From contig NZ_AP024630.1 of NCBI RefSeq assembly GCF_019976975.1, forward strand, positions 2,232,001 to 2,296,000: a DNA stretch of 64,000 nt. The letters are read 5' to 3'. Positions within the stretch are counted from its first letter, which is position 1; each line of letters starts with the position of its first letter. Under the pieces are notes generated by a model. It was not told the origin of the DNA and made no database searches. It saw only the letters and a program-made list of their open reading frames with translations. Origin of the DNA: Arthrobacter sp. NtRootA1. GTDB lineage: Bacteria > Actinomycetota > Actinomycetes > Actinomycetales > Micrococcaceae. Positions 8,833 through 17,640 of this stretch are shown in pieces. The translations under genes were made by a program, and so were the position numbers.

Positions 8833-8961
8833 CCAAATCATGATCCAGGGTAGCCGAGTGCTACGGGTTGGTAATCCTACGCCCGGTTTCCTGCAGGCAA
8901 GGAGTCCGAGGCAACTGACCTGGGGACGGGCTGCTACGCCAGCAGAAGGGATGGTCTGGAC

Positions 8962-9801
8962 ATGGGCCGCACGTATGTAGTCACCGGGGCCGGTTCGGGT
9001 ATAGGTAAGGCCACCGCGGACCGCTTGCTTACACAGGGAGCGACCGTCGTGGGAGTGGATCTGCGGGGCGCTGATATCCAGGGGGATCTGTCGACGGCTA
9101 CCGGCCGGGGGGCGGCAGTGAAGGCTGCCGTCGATGCAGCGTCTGGCTCCGTGGATGCGGTCATCGCCTGTGCGGGAATCGCGTTACCGAAGCCGTTGAC
9201 GGCTTCTGTGAACTATTTCGGCATGACGGAGTTCCTTACTTTGATCCGCCCCGTTTTGGCGCAGGCGTCAGCCCCGCGTGCCGCACTCGTCTCCTCCGTG
9301 TCGTGTATCCACCCGAATCACCCGCAATTGGTGGACGCGTTGGTGGCTGACGATGAGGGCGCTGCGCTCAAGATTGCATCCAACATGACGCTGGATGAGG
9401 GCTCGGCGAATCTCGTTTATCAGTCCACCAAACGCGCGATATCTCTGTGGCTACGTCGCGAGGCCCCAACCGCTGTCTGGGCAGGCGCCGGCATTCCGCT
9501 CAACGCCGTGGCACCTGGTCTGGTAATGACCCCGATGACGGCAGGGTTGCTCGGTACGGCTGATGGCGCGACCATGATGAACGCCATAGTGCCGACTCCG
9601 CTGAACAGCCACCAGCCGCCAGAATCAATTGCGGATCTGCTGATCTGGCTTACGTCTGAGCAGAACAGCCATATGTGCGGGCAAATGCTCTACTGCGACG
9701 GCGGCGCGGAGGTGGTGTTGCGCGGAACAGATGCGTACAGCTGGGCAGACGCAGCAATGAGCACAACCTTTGCAGAAATCTCCGCGATGGTGTCTCCCTG
9801 A
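8962..9801 (+). CDS. Short-chain dehydrogenase/reductase, 3-alpha-HSD-like
   Basis: 279 residues. Rossmann motif TGAGSGIG at 8-15, CAGIA after strand 4, catalytic Ser region SSVSC, and YQSTK supplying the Tyr/Lys pair. The blocks VNYFG, KRAISLWLRREA and LNAVAPG resemble 3-alpha-hydroxysteroid dehydrogenase / carbonyl reductase (HsdA) of Comamonas as I remember it, so an alicyclic secondary alcohol/ketone substrate is plausible. An insert with VSCIHPNHPQLVDALVADDEG before the active-site Tyr is also typical of HsdA-like SDRs. The gene follows the solute-binding protein after 129 bases and precedes the VOC gene. Confidence 0.88.
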   Translation: MGRTYVVTGAGSGIGKATADRLLTQGATVVGVDLRGADIQGDLSTATGRGAAVKAAVDAASGSVDAVIACAGIALPKPLTASVNYFGMTEFLTLIRPVLAQASAPRAALVSSVSCIHPNHPQLVDALVADDEGAALKIASNMTLDEGSANLVYQSTKRAISLWLRREAPTAVWAGAGIPLNAVAPGLVMTPMTAGLLGTADGATMMNAIVPTPLNSHQPPESIADLLIWLTSEQNSHMCGQMLYCDGGAEVVLRGTDAYSWADAAMSTTFAEISAMVSP

Positions 9802-9862
9802 CTAGCGCGTCCTCTATTCAGTTACTGGTTCTTCAATCCAACAAACAATTGATGGGAACACT

Positions 9863-10330
9863 ATGTTGCAGATGCCATATCATGCCGGATTCATCGTTGC
9901 CGACATCCGCGAGGGCATCCGAGATCTCGAAGAACGTCTCGGATACCGATTCAACGAACCCACCCAGGTGAAAGCTCAGGACATGGAGGACCGCGTTAGC
10001 GGATCCAGAGGCCCGATGGATCTGTGGATTGCCTATACGATCGACTCTCCGTTCCGGCTGGAGGTTATAGAAAGTACGGGCGTGGGCATCTATGGGAAGG
10101 ACTTCCTTGGGTTGCATCACTTGGGAATTTGGGAGCCCGACCCCACTGGGCGCTTACGAGCATTGGAGGAAGCCGGCGATCCCGTGGATGCTGTCTTCCG
10201 CGAGGAGGACGGTTCTGTATCCATCATCTATGCGCGGTCGGCCAGCGTGCCCGGGGCGCGGGTCGAATACGTCGCCGATGCTCAACGGGCTTCCTTTGAG
10301 CATTGGTTCGATACAGGCAGCTTCGCCTGA
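9863..10330 (+). CDS. VOC (glyoxalase/dioxygenase superfamily) protein
   Basis: 155 residues, two beta-alpha-beta-beta-beta modules: HAGFIVADIREGIRDLEERLGYRF in the first and LHHLGIWEPDP in the second. Candidate metal ligands are the His of HAGF, Glu of RLEVIE, His of HHLG and Glu of RVEYV, as in glyoxalase_4 type proteins such as methylmalonyl-CoA epimerase and lyases. A role as epimerase, lyase or isomerase in the pathway is possible. GGGAAC lies before ATG at the right distance. Neighbours are the SDR and the KstD-like flavoprotein. Confidence 0.8.
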   Translation: MLQMPYHAGFIVADIREGIRDLEERLGYRFNEPTQVKAQDMEDRVSGSRGPMDLWIAYTIDSPFRLEVIESTGVGIYGKDFLGLHHLGIWEPDPTGRLRALEEAGDPVDAVFREEDGSVSIIYARSASVPGARVEYVADAQRASFEHWFDTGSFA

Positions 10331-10425
10331 ACCTGTTCTTGTCGTTTTGCGGTAGACAGCGTGGGCCACGGGGACGCCATCAAGAAGAATCCGGCCAAGG
10401 TGCTTGCGCTTAGCGACAAGCGAAT

Positions 10426-10443
10426 CTACCATACAGTTGGTAG
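10426..10443 (+). promoter_or_regulatory. Perfect 6-bp inverted repeat, putative operator
   Basis: CTACCA-TACAGT-TGGTAG lies 79 bases before the KstD-like gene. The right half TTGGTAGA resembles the sites at 12330 (GGTTGGTAACA) and 15377 (ATGGTAGA), so it may be a diverged member of the cluster operator family. Confidence 0.45.
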
Positions 10444-10521
10444 ATGAAACCTCGCGAAAGTGGCTGAGGCGATTCAATTTGGATTACAGCGCATGGTAGC
10501 CAGTCTCAGAGAGGAGACATT

Positions 10522-12177
10522 GTGTTCGACGCAAACTTTGATTTCGTGGTGATCGGTTCGGGAGCTGGAGCCTTCGCCGCAGCCATTGCAGCCCGCAAGC
10601 AGGGAATGAAGACGCTGATCCTGGAAAAGACCGATAAGGTCGGTGGCACTTCCGCCATTTCAGGTGGTGCTGTGTGGATTCCAAATAACCACTTACTCCA
10701 CCGGGCAGGACAAGGCGATAGCCGCCAGGACGCGCTCACCTATATGAATGCTGCAGTCGGACCGGAGACGCCGGCGACGAGCATGGACCTTCGGTTGGCA
10801 TTCCTCGATAGTGGTCCGGAAATGGTCCAGTTCCTCGAAGCCGAGGGCATGCGCTGGCGGGTCATGATTCCGTATCCCGAGTACTATTCATCGTTGCCCA
10901 AGGGCGATGTCAAGGGGCGCTCTTTGGAGGTGGACAGCTTCGACATGAGGACGCTTGGGCCTTGGGAGCAGCGTGTCCGCGGAGCCCAAGGCATGCCGGG
11001 GCTTGTGTTGTATAACACCGAAGCCCGCGACTTTTTGATGATTCGGCGAACAATTCGTGGCTTCTATACAGCCGGCAAGGTTGGCCTTCGGTCATTCATT
11101 CAGAAGATCATCGGCCGGCACACGGCTGCCGTGGGACAGTCGCTCATCGGTCAACTGCTGAAGATCACGTTGGACCGGGGGGTCCAGGTCTGGCCCTCCA
11201 GCCCTGTAGGCGAGCTGATCGTCGAAGGCGGGAGCGTCGTCGGGGTCGTGGCGGACCATAACGGCAAGAAGATGCGGATCGGCGCCAGCCGGGGTGTACT
11301 GATTGCTTCAGGAGGCTTCTCGCGGAACACGGGCATGCGCCAGGAGTTCCAGCAGGGCCCCGTTGACCTCAACTGGAGCCTCGTTCCTGAAGGTGCCGAC
11401 GGAGATTTCTACCAGTGGGTGACTGAACTTGGTGCGGAGACAGCGCAGATGGACCTCGCTTGGTGGATGCCGACGATGATCGATGACAAGGGTGTGACGC
11501 GGTTCAATATCTGGGAACGATCGCATCCCCACGCGATTGTTGTCGATTCGACCGCTCAGCGTTTCGTGAGTGAATCCACCGGATACCTTGAGTTCGGTGC
11601 AGCGATGGAGGAGCGCAACAAGACGGTTCCTGCCCTGCCGTCGTGGCAGATCATCGATAGTCAGCATCGCCGCTCATACCCATTCGCCTATATGCCCCCC
11701 GGCGTGACTCCCCAGTCGGCGATCGATGGAGGCTTCCTGATTCGCGCGGACACCATCGAGGAGCTTGCCAACAAAATTGGTCTCGATCCTCGGGCCCTCC
11801 GCACTACTGTTGATCGCTTTAACGGGTTTGCCAAGACCGGCATCGACGAGGACTTCAACCGCGGCTACAGCGCCTTTGAGCGGCACTACAGTGATCCGCG
11901 TCAGAAGCCGAACCCAACGCTCGGGACGATAGAGTCCGCGCCGTTCTACGCCATTAAGATCGGGCTAGGGGACCTCGGGACAAAGGGTGGCGCGATCACC
12001 GACTGCGACGGCAGGGTGCTGCGTGAAGACGGCACGACGATCCCGGGGCTTTATGCGGTTGGCAATGCCACGGCGTCCATGCTCGGGGACTCCTACCCTG
12101 CGGCCGGTGCAACCATTGGAGCAGCAATGGTGTTCGGTTATCGGGCTGCCCTCGCGGCGGCAAATTCGGCGCCTTAA
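10522..12177 (+). CDS. KstD-like FAD-binding dehydrogenase (3-ketosteroid delta1-dehydrogenase / fumarate reductase flavoprotein family)
   Basis: 551 residues from GTG at 10522, preceded by GAGAGGAGAC. Residues 7-40 form the FAD Rossmann unit (VVIGSGAGAFAAAIAARKQG with LEK acidic end), followed by GGTSAISGGAVWIP. Near the C-terminus GNATASMLGDSYPAAGATIGAAMVFGY corresponds to the KstD block that carries the catalytic Tyr and oxyanion Gly (Tyr487/Gly491 in Rhodococcus KstD1 numbering, from memory). Enzymes of this family introduce a double bond next to a ring ketone. The substrate here need not be a steroid; alicyclic ketones are equally possible. No signal peptide, so cytoplasmic. Confidence 0.85.
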   Translation: MFDANFDFVVIGSGAGAFAAAIAARKQGMKTLILEKTDKVGGTSAISGGAVWIPNNHLLHRAGQGDSRQDALTYMNAAVGPETPATSMDLRLAFLDSGPEMVQFLEAEGMRWRVMIPYPEYYSSLPKGDVKGRSLEVDSFDMRTLGPWEQRVRGAQGMPGLVLYNTEARDFLMIRRTIRGFYTAGKVGLRSFIQKIIGRHTAAVGQSLIGQLLKITLDRGVQVWPSSPVGELIVEGGSVVGVVADHNGKKMRIGASRGVLIASGGFSRNTGMRQEFQQGPVDLNWSLVPEGADGDFYQWVTELGAETAQMDLAWWMPTMIDDKGVTRFNIWERSHPHAIVVDSTAQRFVSESTGYLEFGAAMEERNKTVPALPSWQIIDSQHRRSYPFAYMPPGVTPQSAIDGGFLIRADTIEELANKIGLDPRALRTTVDRFNGFAKTGIDEDFNRGYSAFERHYSDPRQKPNPTLGTIESAPFYAIKIGLGDLGTKGGAITDCDGRVLREDGTTIPGLYAVGNATASMLGDSYPAAGATIGAAMVFGYRAALAAANSAP

Positions 12178-12310
12178 GCCAAGAGTTGCGCGTGCAGGTG
12201 GTCCGGTCGCGCCGCGCAACCCCACCAGCTGCGCGCCCTCCGTCTTGCGCCCCAGGACCTCCAAGGACTCCCTTGGCGAGTAATTCATAAGAAAAATACC
12301 GGTTAGCCGA

Positions 12311-12338
12311 TGTCAAACGATCGGCCGGTTGGTAACAT
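12311..12338 (+). promoter_or_regulatory. Operator in promoter spacer before the flavin monooxygenase gene
   Basis: On the minus strand the site reads ACCAACCGGCCGATCGTTTG, matching 19073-19090 and 26307-26323. In the direction of the gene, CGGCCGGTTGGT sits just upstream of a possible extended -10, TAACAT (12333-12338). It is about 96 bases before the ATG at 12434. Confidence 0.6.
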
Positions 12339-12433
12339 TAGTGGACGTTAGTCGGGCCTGTGCGGGCGACGGAATGACGTCCAGACAACAGGCCGGGCAA
12401 TGCCGCCCGGCATACGAAAGGATTCCGATACTC

Positions 12434-13861
12434 ATGACCTCAGATCAAAACGTCTCCACCCGAGGACTCGGCACGGCCGTCGTCATCGGTGCAAGCGTCG
12501 CGGGCTCCAGCGCCGCGGCGGCGCTCTCGACCAGGTTCGGAGAGGTGATCGTCATTGATCGCGACACTCTCCCAGCCGAAGCCACTAAACGACGGGGCGT
12601 ACCCCACTCGGGTCAATTCCACATCCTTAGCGCGGGCGGCAGGCTGGACCTTGAGGCGATATTTCCCGGGCTAACCGATGATCTGACGGCAGTCGGTGTG
12701 CCGTATGCCGATCCGACCGCGGTCTTCCGGTATGGGTCGAAGTTTGGCTGGTTTCCGAGGCACTCTTCCGACATGCGCATCCTGCTTGGCACGCGACGCT
12801 ACCTTGAGTGGTATCTCCGGGGCCGCGCTGCCAAACTAGGCAACGTGACGTACATACAGCGTACTCCCGCGAAGGGCCTCGTCATCGAGGACGGCAGGGC
12901 TGTCGGCGTTGAAGTTGAGGACCTCGACACCAAAGAGCTCCGAGTCATTCGCGCCGACCTCATCGTGGACGCGAGCGGGCGCCCGTCAATCGCCCCCGAT
13001 TGGTTTGCTGAGGCCGGTTACGCGAAGCCTGTCGAGACGGTCATCAACGCACGGTGGGGCTATGCCACTACCTATGTTCGCGTACCGGAGGGCTTTGACC
13101 CGGGGTGGACTGCCCTTTACGTCGGGCCCACCGTCAGCGGCGAAGGCTACGCGGCAACGCGCGGCGCATCCATGTGGCGCCAGGAGGATAACCTCATGGT
13201 CGTCACAGCGCAGGGGTGCGCCGGTGACTTGCCGCCGAGCGACGTCGAGGGTTTCCTTGACTTCATCTCCAGTTTTGGTTCGTCAGAGTTCCGAGATCTG
13301 ATCGAGCAGTACGGCCGGGTGAGCGGCATCGAGGCCTGGCAGAACACCTCCAACCGGCTCCGTGACTGGTCAAACCTTAAAGAGCGTCCCGAGAACTTCG
13401 TGGTCGTCGGTGATGCGGCGGCAGCTTTCAACCCCATTTACGGACAGGGGATGACCGTCGCGGCACGCGGCGCACGAACGCTGGACTCTTCGCTCACGGA
13501 CTTCCTTCAAGATTCCGCGCCGGAATCGGGTCTGGATGGTTTCGCCGAGCGCTTCCAGAACGATCTTCAGGCCGTCATTGAGCCGTCCTGGATGTTCTCA
13601 ACTACTTCTGATTACGGCATCCCGGGGGTGGAAATCAACGGTGTAACCCAGGAGTCGTCCAAGTCACCGGAATCCGAGTACGCCGACCGCGTGATCGCCC
13701 TCGCAACAGAGGACGAGTCGATTTCGCTCAAGTTCATGGAGACGATCAACATGGTGCGGTCTACAGAATGGCTGGGCGACGAGGCTCTCCGGGATCGTGT
13801 GCTCGGGGACTGGGATCGTCTCGGATCCCTTCGCCGCTCTGATGTTTCAAGCAACGTTTGA
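12434..13861 (+). CDS. FAD-dependent monooxygenase-like protein (group A / squalene epoxidase-like)
   Basis: 475 residues from ATG at 12434. A longer reading from 12329 would run through the promoter and is rejected. N-terminal VVIGASVAGSSAAAALSTRF is the FAD Rossmann motif, VIDASG-like IVDASGRPS is the second nucleotide motif, and FVVVGDAAAAFNPIYGQGMTVAARGA is the GD motif that binds the FAD ribityl in flavin hydroxylases and epoxidases. The epoxide hydrolase gene starts 9 bases after the stop, so an epoxidation followed by hydrolysis is the likely job of the pair (inference). Family relatives also include geranylgeranyl reductase-like enzymes, which would instead reduce or dehydrogenate. 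Confidence 0.82.
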   Translation: MTSDQNVSTRGLGTAVVIGASVAGSSAAAALSTRFGEVIVIDRDTLPAEATKRRGVPHSGQFHILSAGGRLDLEAIFPGLTDDLTAVGVPYADPTAVFRYGSKFGWFPRHSSDMRILLGTRRYLEWYLRGRAAKLGNVTYIQRTPAKGLVIEDGRAVGVEVEDLDTKELRVIRADLIVDASGRPSIAPDWFAEAGYAKPVETVINARWGYATTYVRVPEGFDPGWTALYVGPTVSGEGYAATRGASMWRQEDNLMVVTAQGCAGDLPPSDVEGFLDFISSFGSSEFRDLIEQYGRVSGIEAWQNTSNRLRDWSNLKERPENFVVVGDAAAAFNPIYGQGMTVAARGARTLDSSLTDFLQDSAPESGLDGFAERFQNDLQAVIEPSWMFSTTSDYGIPGVEINGVTQESSKSPESEYADRVIALATEDESISLKFMETINMVRSTEWLGDEALRDRVLGDWDRLGSLRRSDVSSNV

Positions 13862-13870
13862 GAGGGGACA

Positions 13871-15046
13871 GTGATGATGGAGTTCCGACCCTTTAGTGTC
13901 GACGTTTCCGACGAGGTCCTTGCTGATCTGGATCGTCGTCTCGCAGGCACCCGCTGGCCCGACGCTATCCCCGGCTCCGGCTGGACCTACGGCGCGGATC
14001 TCGGCTACCTGCGGGAACTCGTAACGTATTGGAAGGACCATTTCGACTGGCGCGCCTTCGAGAAGCGGTTCAACGCCTTCCCGCAGTTCACCACGATCAT
14101 CGATGGGCAGCATGTCCACTTCCTTCATGTGAAGTCGCCGGAAGCTGAAGCTAAGCCACTGTTGCTACTGCACGGCTGGCCCAGTTCTCCGCTGGAGTTC
14201 CTGAAGGTAATAGGACCACTAAGCAATCCGGTTGCGCACGGCGGGCGTGCCGAGGACGCTTTCGATCTTGTCATCCCGTCGGTTCCGGGTTTTGCCTTCA
14301 GTGGGCCGACGACTGAGGCCGGCTGGCATCCGGGCAGGATCGCCGACGCGTTCGCTGAGCTCATGACGGGACTTGGCTACGACACGTTCTTTGCCCATGG
14401 CGGCGATTTCGGCTCGGTGCTCGCGGGTCAGTTGTCAGTTCGTCATCCCGACCGGGTTGCTGGACTACATGTTACGTTCCTGGTTACAGGTGGCCTTCGG
14501 CCGGAGGATGGCGACCCGACGGCGGAAGAGGCGCAATTGGCTGCCGACCAGGCCGTATACAACATGGTAGAAACGGGCTATTTGGCACTGCAGGCGACCA
14601 AACCACAGACTATCGCCTATTCGCTGGTCGACTCCCCGGTTGGACTCGCGGCATGGATCGTCGAGAAGCTCAACACTTGGACTGACAATGGCGGCGTCCT
14701 TGAGTCAGTACTCAGCAAGGATGAGATCCTGGCCAACATCATGACGTATTGGGTCACCGCGACCGGTGGGTCGTCGGGCCGGCTCTACTTCGAGACCGGC
14801 GCCGCAGGGATGATGGGTCCCTCATCAGAGCGGGTCGAGTCGCCCGTTGCCGTGGCAATCTTTCCGCACGAGCTCTATCGCGCAACGCGGCGGGTGGCGG
14901 AGCATCATTACAACGTTGTGCGGTGGACTCCGCAAGCGAAGGGCGGTCATTTCCCGGCGTTGGAACAGCCACAACTCCTGGCTACCGATATTCGAGAGTC
15001 GCTCCGTGCAATGTCAGGCGTGCCTGCCGAGAGGAGCGTCGGATAG
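13871..15046 (+). CDS. Epoxide hydrolase (EHN domain plus alpha/beta hydrolase)
   Basis: 391 residues. Residues 1-110 are the epoxide-hydrolase N-terminal domain (FRPFSVDVSDEVLADLDRRLAGTRWPD). The hydrolase core has the oxyanion motif HGWP (101-104), the nucleophile Asp179 in HGGDFGS, and the catalytic His in KGGHFPALEQP near the end; a Tyr-bearing cap follows the nucleophile. Thus all catalytic elements of microsomal-type epoxide hydrolases are present. It opens an epoxide to a trans-diol. GTG 13871, ATG 13874 and ATG 13877 are all possible starts after GAGAGGGGAC. It is tightly linked to the flavin monooxygenase upstream. Confidence 0.92.
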   Translation: MMMEFRPFSVDVSDEVLADLDRRLAGTRWPDAIPGSGWTYGADLGYLRELVTYWKDHFDWRAFEKRFNAFPQFTTIIDGQHVHFLHVKSPEAEAKPLLLLHGWPSSPLEFLKVIGPLSNPVAHGGRAEDAFDLVIPSVPGFAFSGPTTEAGWHPGRIADAFAELMTGLGYDTFFAHGGDFGSVLAGQLSVRHPDRVAGLHVTFLVTGGLRPEDGDPTAEEAQLAADQAVYNMVETGYLALQATKPQTIAYSLVDSPVGLAAWIVEKLNTWTDNGGVLESVLSKDEILANIMTYWVTATGGSSGRLYFETGAAGMMGPSSERVESPVAVAIFPHELYRATRRVAEHHYNVVRWTPQAKGGHFPALEQPQLLATDIRESLRAMSGVPAERSVG

Positions 15047-15092
15047 GGCGGAAGTTTCTCTCTGCCTGTATGTAGTATTTCGTGCGGAACAC

Positions 15093-15119
15093 CGGCGCGG
15101 AGCGATCAGCTCCGCGCCG
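15093..15119 (+). terminator. GC-rich hairpin after the epoxide hydrolase
   Basis: An 11-bp perfect stem (CGGCGCGGAGC / GCTCCGCGCCG) with loop GATCA, followed by CTGTTCTTT. It lies 47 bases after the stop and is a plausible intrinsic terminator. Confidence 0.7.
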
Positions 15120-15365
15120 CTGTTCTTTCAGGGACCGGCCACCGCGTAGTAGGTCCGCGACGAGCCGGATCACCCAGCCGCGGGCAAGCCCACTAGCCTT
15201 CGGGGGCCTTCAGCTTGGGGCCCTGTGATCCTGCCCCATTGTGGGATTCTGGGCGGCGCCGTCCGCTCTCAAGGGAAAGAGCCCAGGCCAGGTTCTTCGC
15301 CGGCGTCGGGACTAGCCAAGGTGACCGACTGCCGCCAATCCCTACCCGCGCCACGGGTCTAATCA

Positions 15366-15383
15366 ACCAAATGAATGGTAGAC
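15366..15383 (+). promoter_or_regulatory. Operator-like site before the ferredoxin gene
   Basis: ACCAAATGAATGGTAGAC resembles the inverted repeat at 10426-10443 (ACCA..N..TGGTAGA). TAGACT at 15380-15385 could be a -10 element. The spacing to the ferredoxin start is about 113 bases. Confidence 0.35.
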
Positions 15384-15495
15384 TAAGGGTACTCAAGCGC
15401 AAGCGATTGCGTGACCCCACCGCCAGCTCGCCGGGACGTGCTCGCCTCCAGGCGGCCAGAGAACGTGCGACGGCCCAAACGATGAGGACATAATA

Positions 15496-15813
15496 ATGAC
15501 GCAGATCACGTATGTGTCAGTCGATGACACCGAGCACACAGTAAACGCCACGGACGGTGAATCCCTCATGCGGGCGGCCCTCCAAAACGACGTGCCTGGG
15601 ATCGTTGGAGAATGCGGCGGGGAACTCACCTGCGGAACGTGCCACATATACGTTTCCAACGAGTGGAGCGACCGGGTCGCCCCGCAATCGGAGGGCGAGC
15701 GTGAGTTGCTTTCCATGATGGATGATGTGAGGCCCGAGAGCCGGCTCGCGTGCCAGATCCGCGTCCACCCCGACATGCATGGCTTTACCTCGCGAATCTC
15801 TGATCACCAATGA
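15496..15813 (+). CDS. [2Fe-2S] ferredoxin, putidaredoxin/adrenodoxin type
   Basis: 105 residues. The cluster ligands are Cys40, Cys46, Cys49 (ECGGELTCGTCH) and Cys86 (SRLACQI), the C-x5-C-x2-C-x(36)-C pattern of vertebrate-type P450 ferredoxins. The His after Cys49 is also conserved in that group. It should carry electrons from the ferredoxin reductase, whose ATG overlaps its stop (ATGA), to the P450 at 24990-26216. The ribosome site is modest (ATGAGGACATAATA). Class I bacterial P450 systems normally have exactly this trio. Confidence 0.93.
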   Translation: MTQITYVSVDDTEHTVNATDGESLMRAALQNDVPGIVGECGGELTCGTCHIYVSNEWSDRVAPQSEGERELLSMMDDVRPESRLACQIRVHPDMHGFTSRISDHQ

Positions 15814-17072
15814 GCGGGGAGTCTTCTGCTGGCGGACCCCGGTCCTACGATGTGCTTATCGTCGGTGCCGGGCAAGCCGGAGTGCAGACAGCAATGTCTC
15901 TTCGCCAGGGTGGATTCAGCGGTTCCATAGCAATAGTGGACGCAGAGAACGAATTGCCATATGAGCGACCGCCGCTTTCGAAGGCGTACCTCCGCGGCGA
16001 TGCAGAGGTGGGAGAGTTCCGCTTCAGGTCCGCCGATTACTGGACAAAGAACTCAATCGACTTGATCTCCGGTATGACCGTTGAATCTGTCGATGTCGAA
16101 GCGCACGAGGTCCTGACTGGTGTGGGTCTACGGATCGGCTACTCGCACCTCGTCTGGGCGGCCGGCGGGCGGGCGCGGAGGCTCACCGTACCGGGAGCAG
16201 ACCTTTCCGGCGTCTTTAGCTTGCGCAATCACGCTGACGCTGAGCGGTTGCGGGGGAGCCTCGTTGGTGCACGGAACGCCGTTATCATCGGTGGAGGTTA
16301 CATAGGCCTGGAAGCTGCGGCAGCGCTCGTTCAGCGAGGTGTTAGCGTGACTGTTATCGAAGTGCAGGAACGCCTGCTGGCACGTGTAACCTGTGCTGCG
16401 GTCTCTGACTTCTACTCAGACCTCCACAGGGCTTCCGGCACCACAGTTCTGCTTAGCTCGGGCGTTGAACAGATTCTCGGCGAACACGACCACGTAGCAG
16501 GAGTGCAACTCAGCGACGGCCAGATCTTGCCTGCCGACTTGGTTATCGTCGGTGTCGGTCTGATTCCGAATGTCGAGCCGCTTGCAGCGGCCGGCGTCGT
16601 CTGCTCTAACGGCGTCGAGGTAGATGGTGACTGCCGCACCTCGGTTCCTCACATCTTCGCTGTCGGGGACTGCGCCAACTACAAGAGTCCGTTCGCCGGT
16701 GGGATACGCGTTCGTCTGGAATCCGTGCCCAACGCCGTCGAGCACGGTAAGGCCGTTGCGAGCGCGATTCTATCGACGCCTAACGAAGGTATGACTCCAC
16801 CGTGGTTCTGGTCACATCAATTCGACACCCGGCTGCAGACGGTGGGTCTGCAGGCTGGCCACGACGAGGCAATCCTTCGAGGCGAGCCCGGGCAGTCCAA
16901 ATTCAGTGTCATCTACCTTCGCGGTGGCAGGGTCGTCGCTCTGGACTGCATCAATTCAATAGCGGACTTCGCGCAGGGGAAGCTCCTGGTCGCGCAAGGC
17001 ACGCCAGCGACCGCCGAGGAGCTTGCCGACACCTCGATCCAGCTCAAGAGCTTGACGACAAAAGTGCCTTAG
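15810..17072 (+). CDS. NAD(P)H-ferredoxin reductase, putidaredoxin-reductase type
   Basis: 420 residues, translationally coupled to the ferredoxin. The FAD motif VLIVGAGQAGVQTAMSLRQGGF lies at about 13-34, ELPYERPPLSKAYL is the typical PdR/BphA4 block, and NAVIIGGGYIGLEAAAALVQRGVSVTVIE is the NAD site. IFAVGDCANYKSPF is the second FAD motif. It is cytoplasmic and passes two electrons from NAD(P)H one at a time to the ferredoxin. A second protein of the same family is encoded at 19409, so the cluster has two reductases for one visible ferredoxin. Confidence 0.93.
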   Translation: MSGESSAGGPRSYDVLIVGAGQAGVQTAMSLRQGGFSGSIAIVDAENELPYERPPLSKAYLRGDAEVGEFRFRSADYWTKNSIDLISGMTVESVDVEAHEVLTGVGLRIGYSHLVWAAGGRARRLTVPGADLSGVFSLRNHADAERLRGSLVGARNAVIIGGGYIGLEAAAALVQRGVSVTVIEVQERLLARVTCAAVSDFYSDLHRASGTTVLLSSGVEQILGEHDHVAGVQLSDGQILPADLVIVGVGLIPNVEPLAAAGVVCSNGVEVDGDCRTSVPHIFAVGDCANYKSPFAGGIRVRLESVPNAVEHGKAVASAILSTPNEGMTPPWFWSHQFDTRLQTVGLQAGHDEAILRGEPGQSKFSVIYLRGGRVVALDCINSIADFAQGKLLVAQGTPATAEELADTSIQLKSLTTKVP

Positions 17073-17343
17073 AACTGTTGCGGAAGGCGCAGAATATGCA
17101 GCGGAGCGGTCGAGCGCCGGCATCATACTTGGGCCCAAATTCGCTATTAGGTTGAGGGAGCCTGTACGGCGGTATGCCGGTGTGGCGCGCAGAGTGCCGG
17201 GCCGGCGTTCCGCCAAAGGCGCATGGGGGACGAGGACTCTGGTGTACGTGTCCTTGAGGACAATCGGCCCATGGCGCTGGCGGGAAGAGTATTTGTTTCG
17301 CATTCAATGTGAACAGCACTACGAATCTTGAGCGAGCCTTCCG

Positions 17344-17376
17344 GGGTCGCAGCGGAAGCTGCGACCCTTCTTTTCT
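17344..17376 (+). terminator. Strong intrinsic terminator
   Basis: A perfect 10-bp stem GGGTCGCAGC / GCTGCGACCC with loop GGAA, followed by TTCTTTTCT. It would end transcription of the ferredoxin / reductase unit. Confidence 0.85.
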
Positions 17377-17439
17377 GCCTGCCCGACTACCGCGTTATCT
17401 CCACCACCGCCGCTGCAGGCCAGCGGGAGGTCTTCCCGC

Positions 17440-17640
17440 CGCTGAGGGGTATTCCTGCGAGGAGCGGGCGTGCGAGAGACATCGTCCGCGGATCCTGGGC
17501 ATTGACGGGCATCGCTCCCGGTCCGTGCGCTATTTCCCGGACCCGTCAACGAGAGCACGGACCGGGTCCGAACCCTGGATGACTACCATCGTGGATCTGG
17601 ACACCAGCCCGGCCAGTGGGACACAACTAACGACATATCC
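17440..17640 (+). pseudogene. Decayed ISL3-family transposase fragment
   Basis: The conceptual translation contains ILGIDGHRSRSVRYFPDP followed by EPWMTTIVDLDT, which matches the start of the DDE catalytic region of actinobacterial ISL3-type transposases as I know them (G-DE-R-RSVRY then EPWMTT-VD). The acidic residue after GID is replaced by Gly, the remainder of the catalytic domain is missing, and the frame upstream is not typical. No terminal inverted repeats were found. It is a relic of an insertion event, recognised from memory only. Confidence 0.45.

Larger units (their letters stand above)
15047..15495. other. Intergenic stretch with hairpin and operator-like site
   Basis: Apart from the hairpin at 15093-15119 and the operator-like site at 15366-15383, I see no gene in this 450-base stretch. 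GC-rich inverted segments around 15220-15280 have no T-run. Confidence 0.5.
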
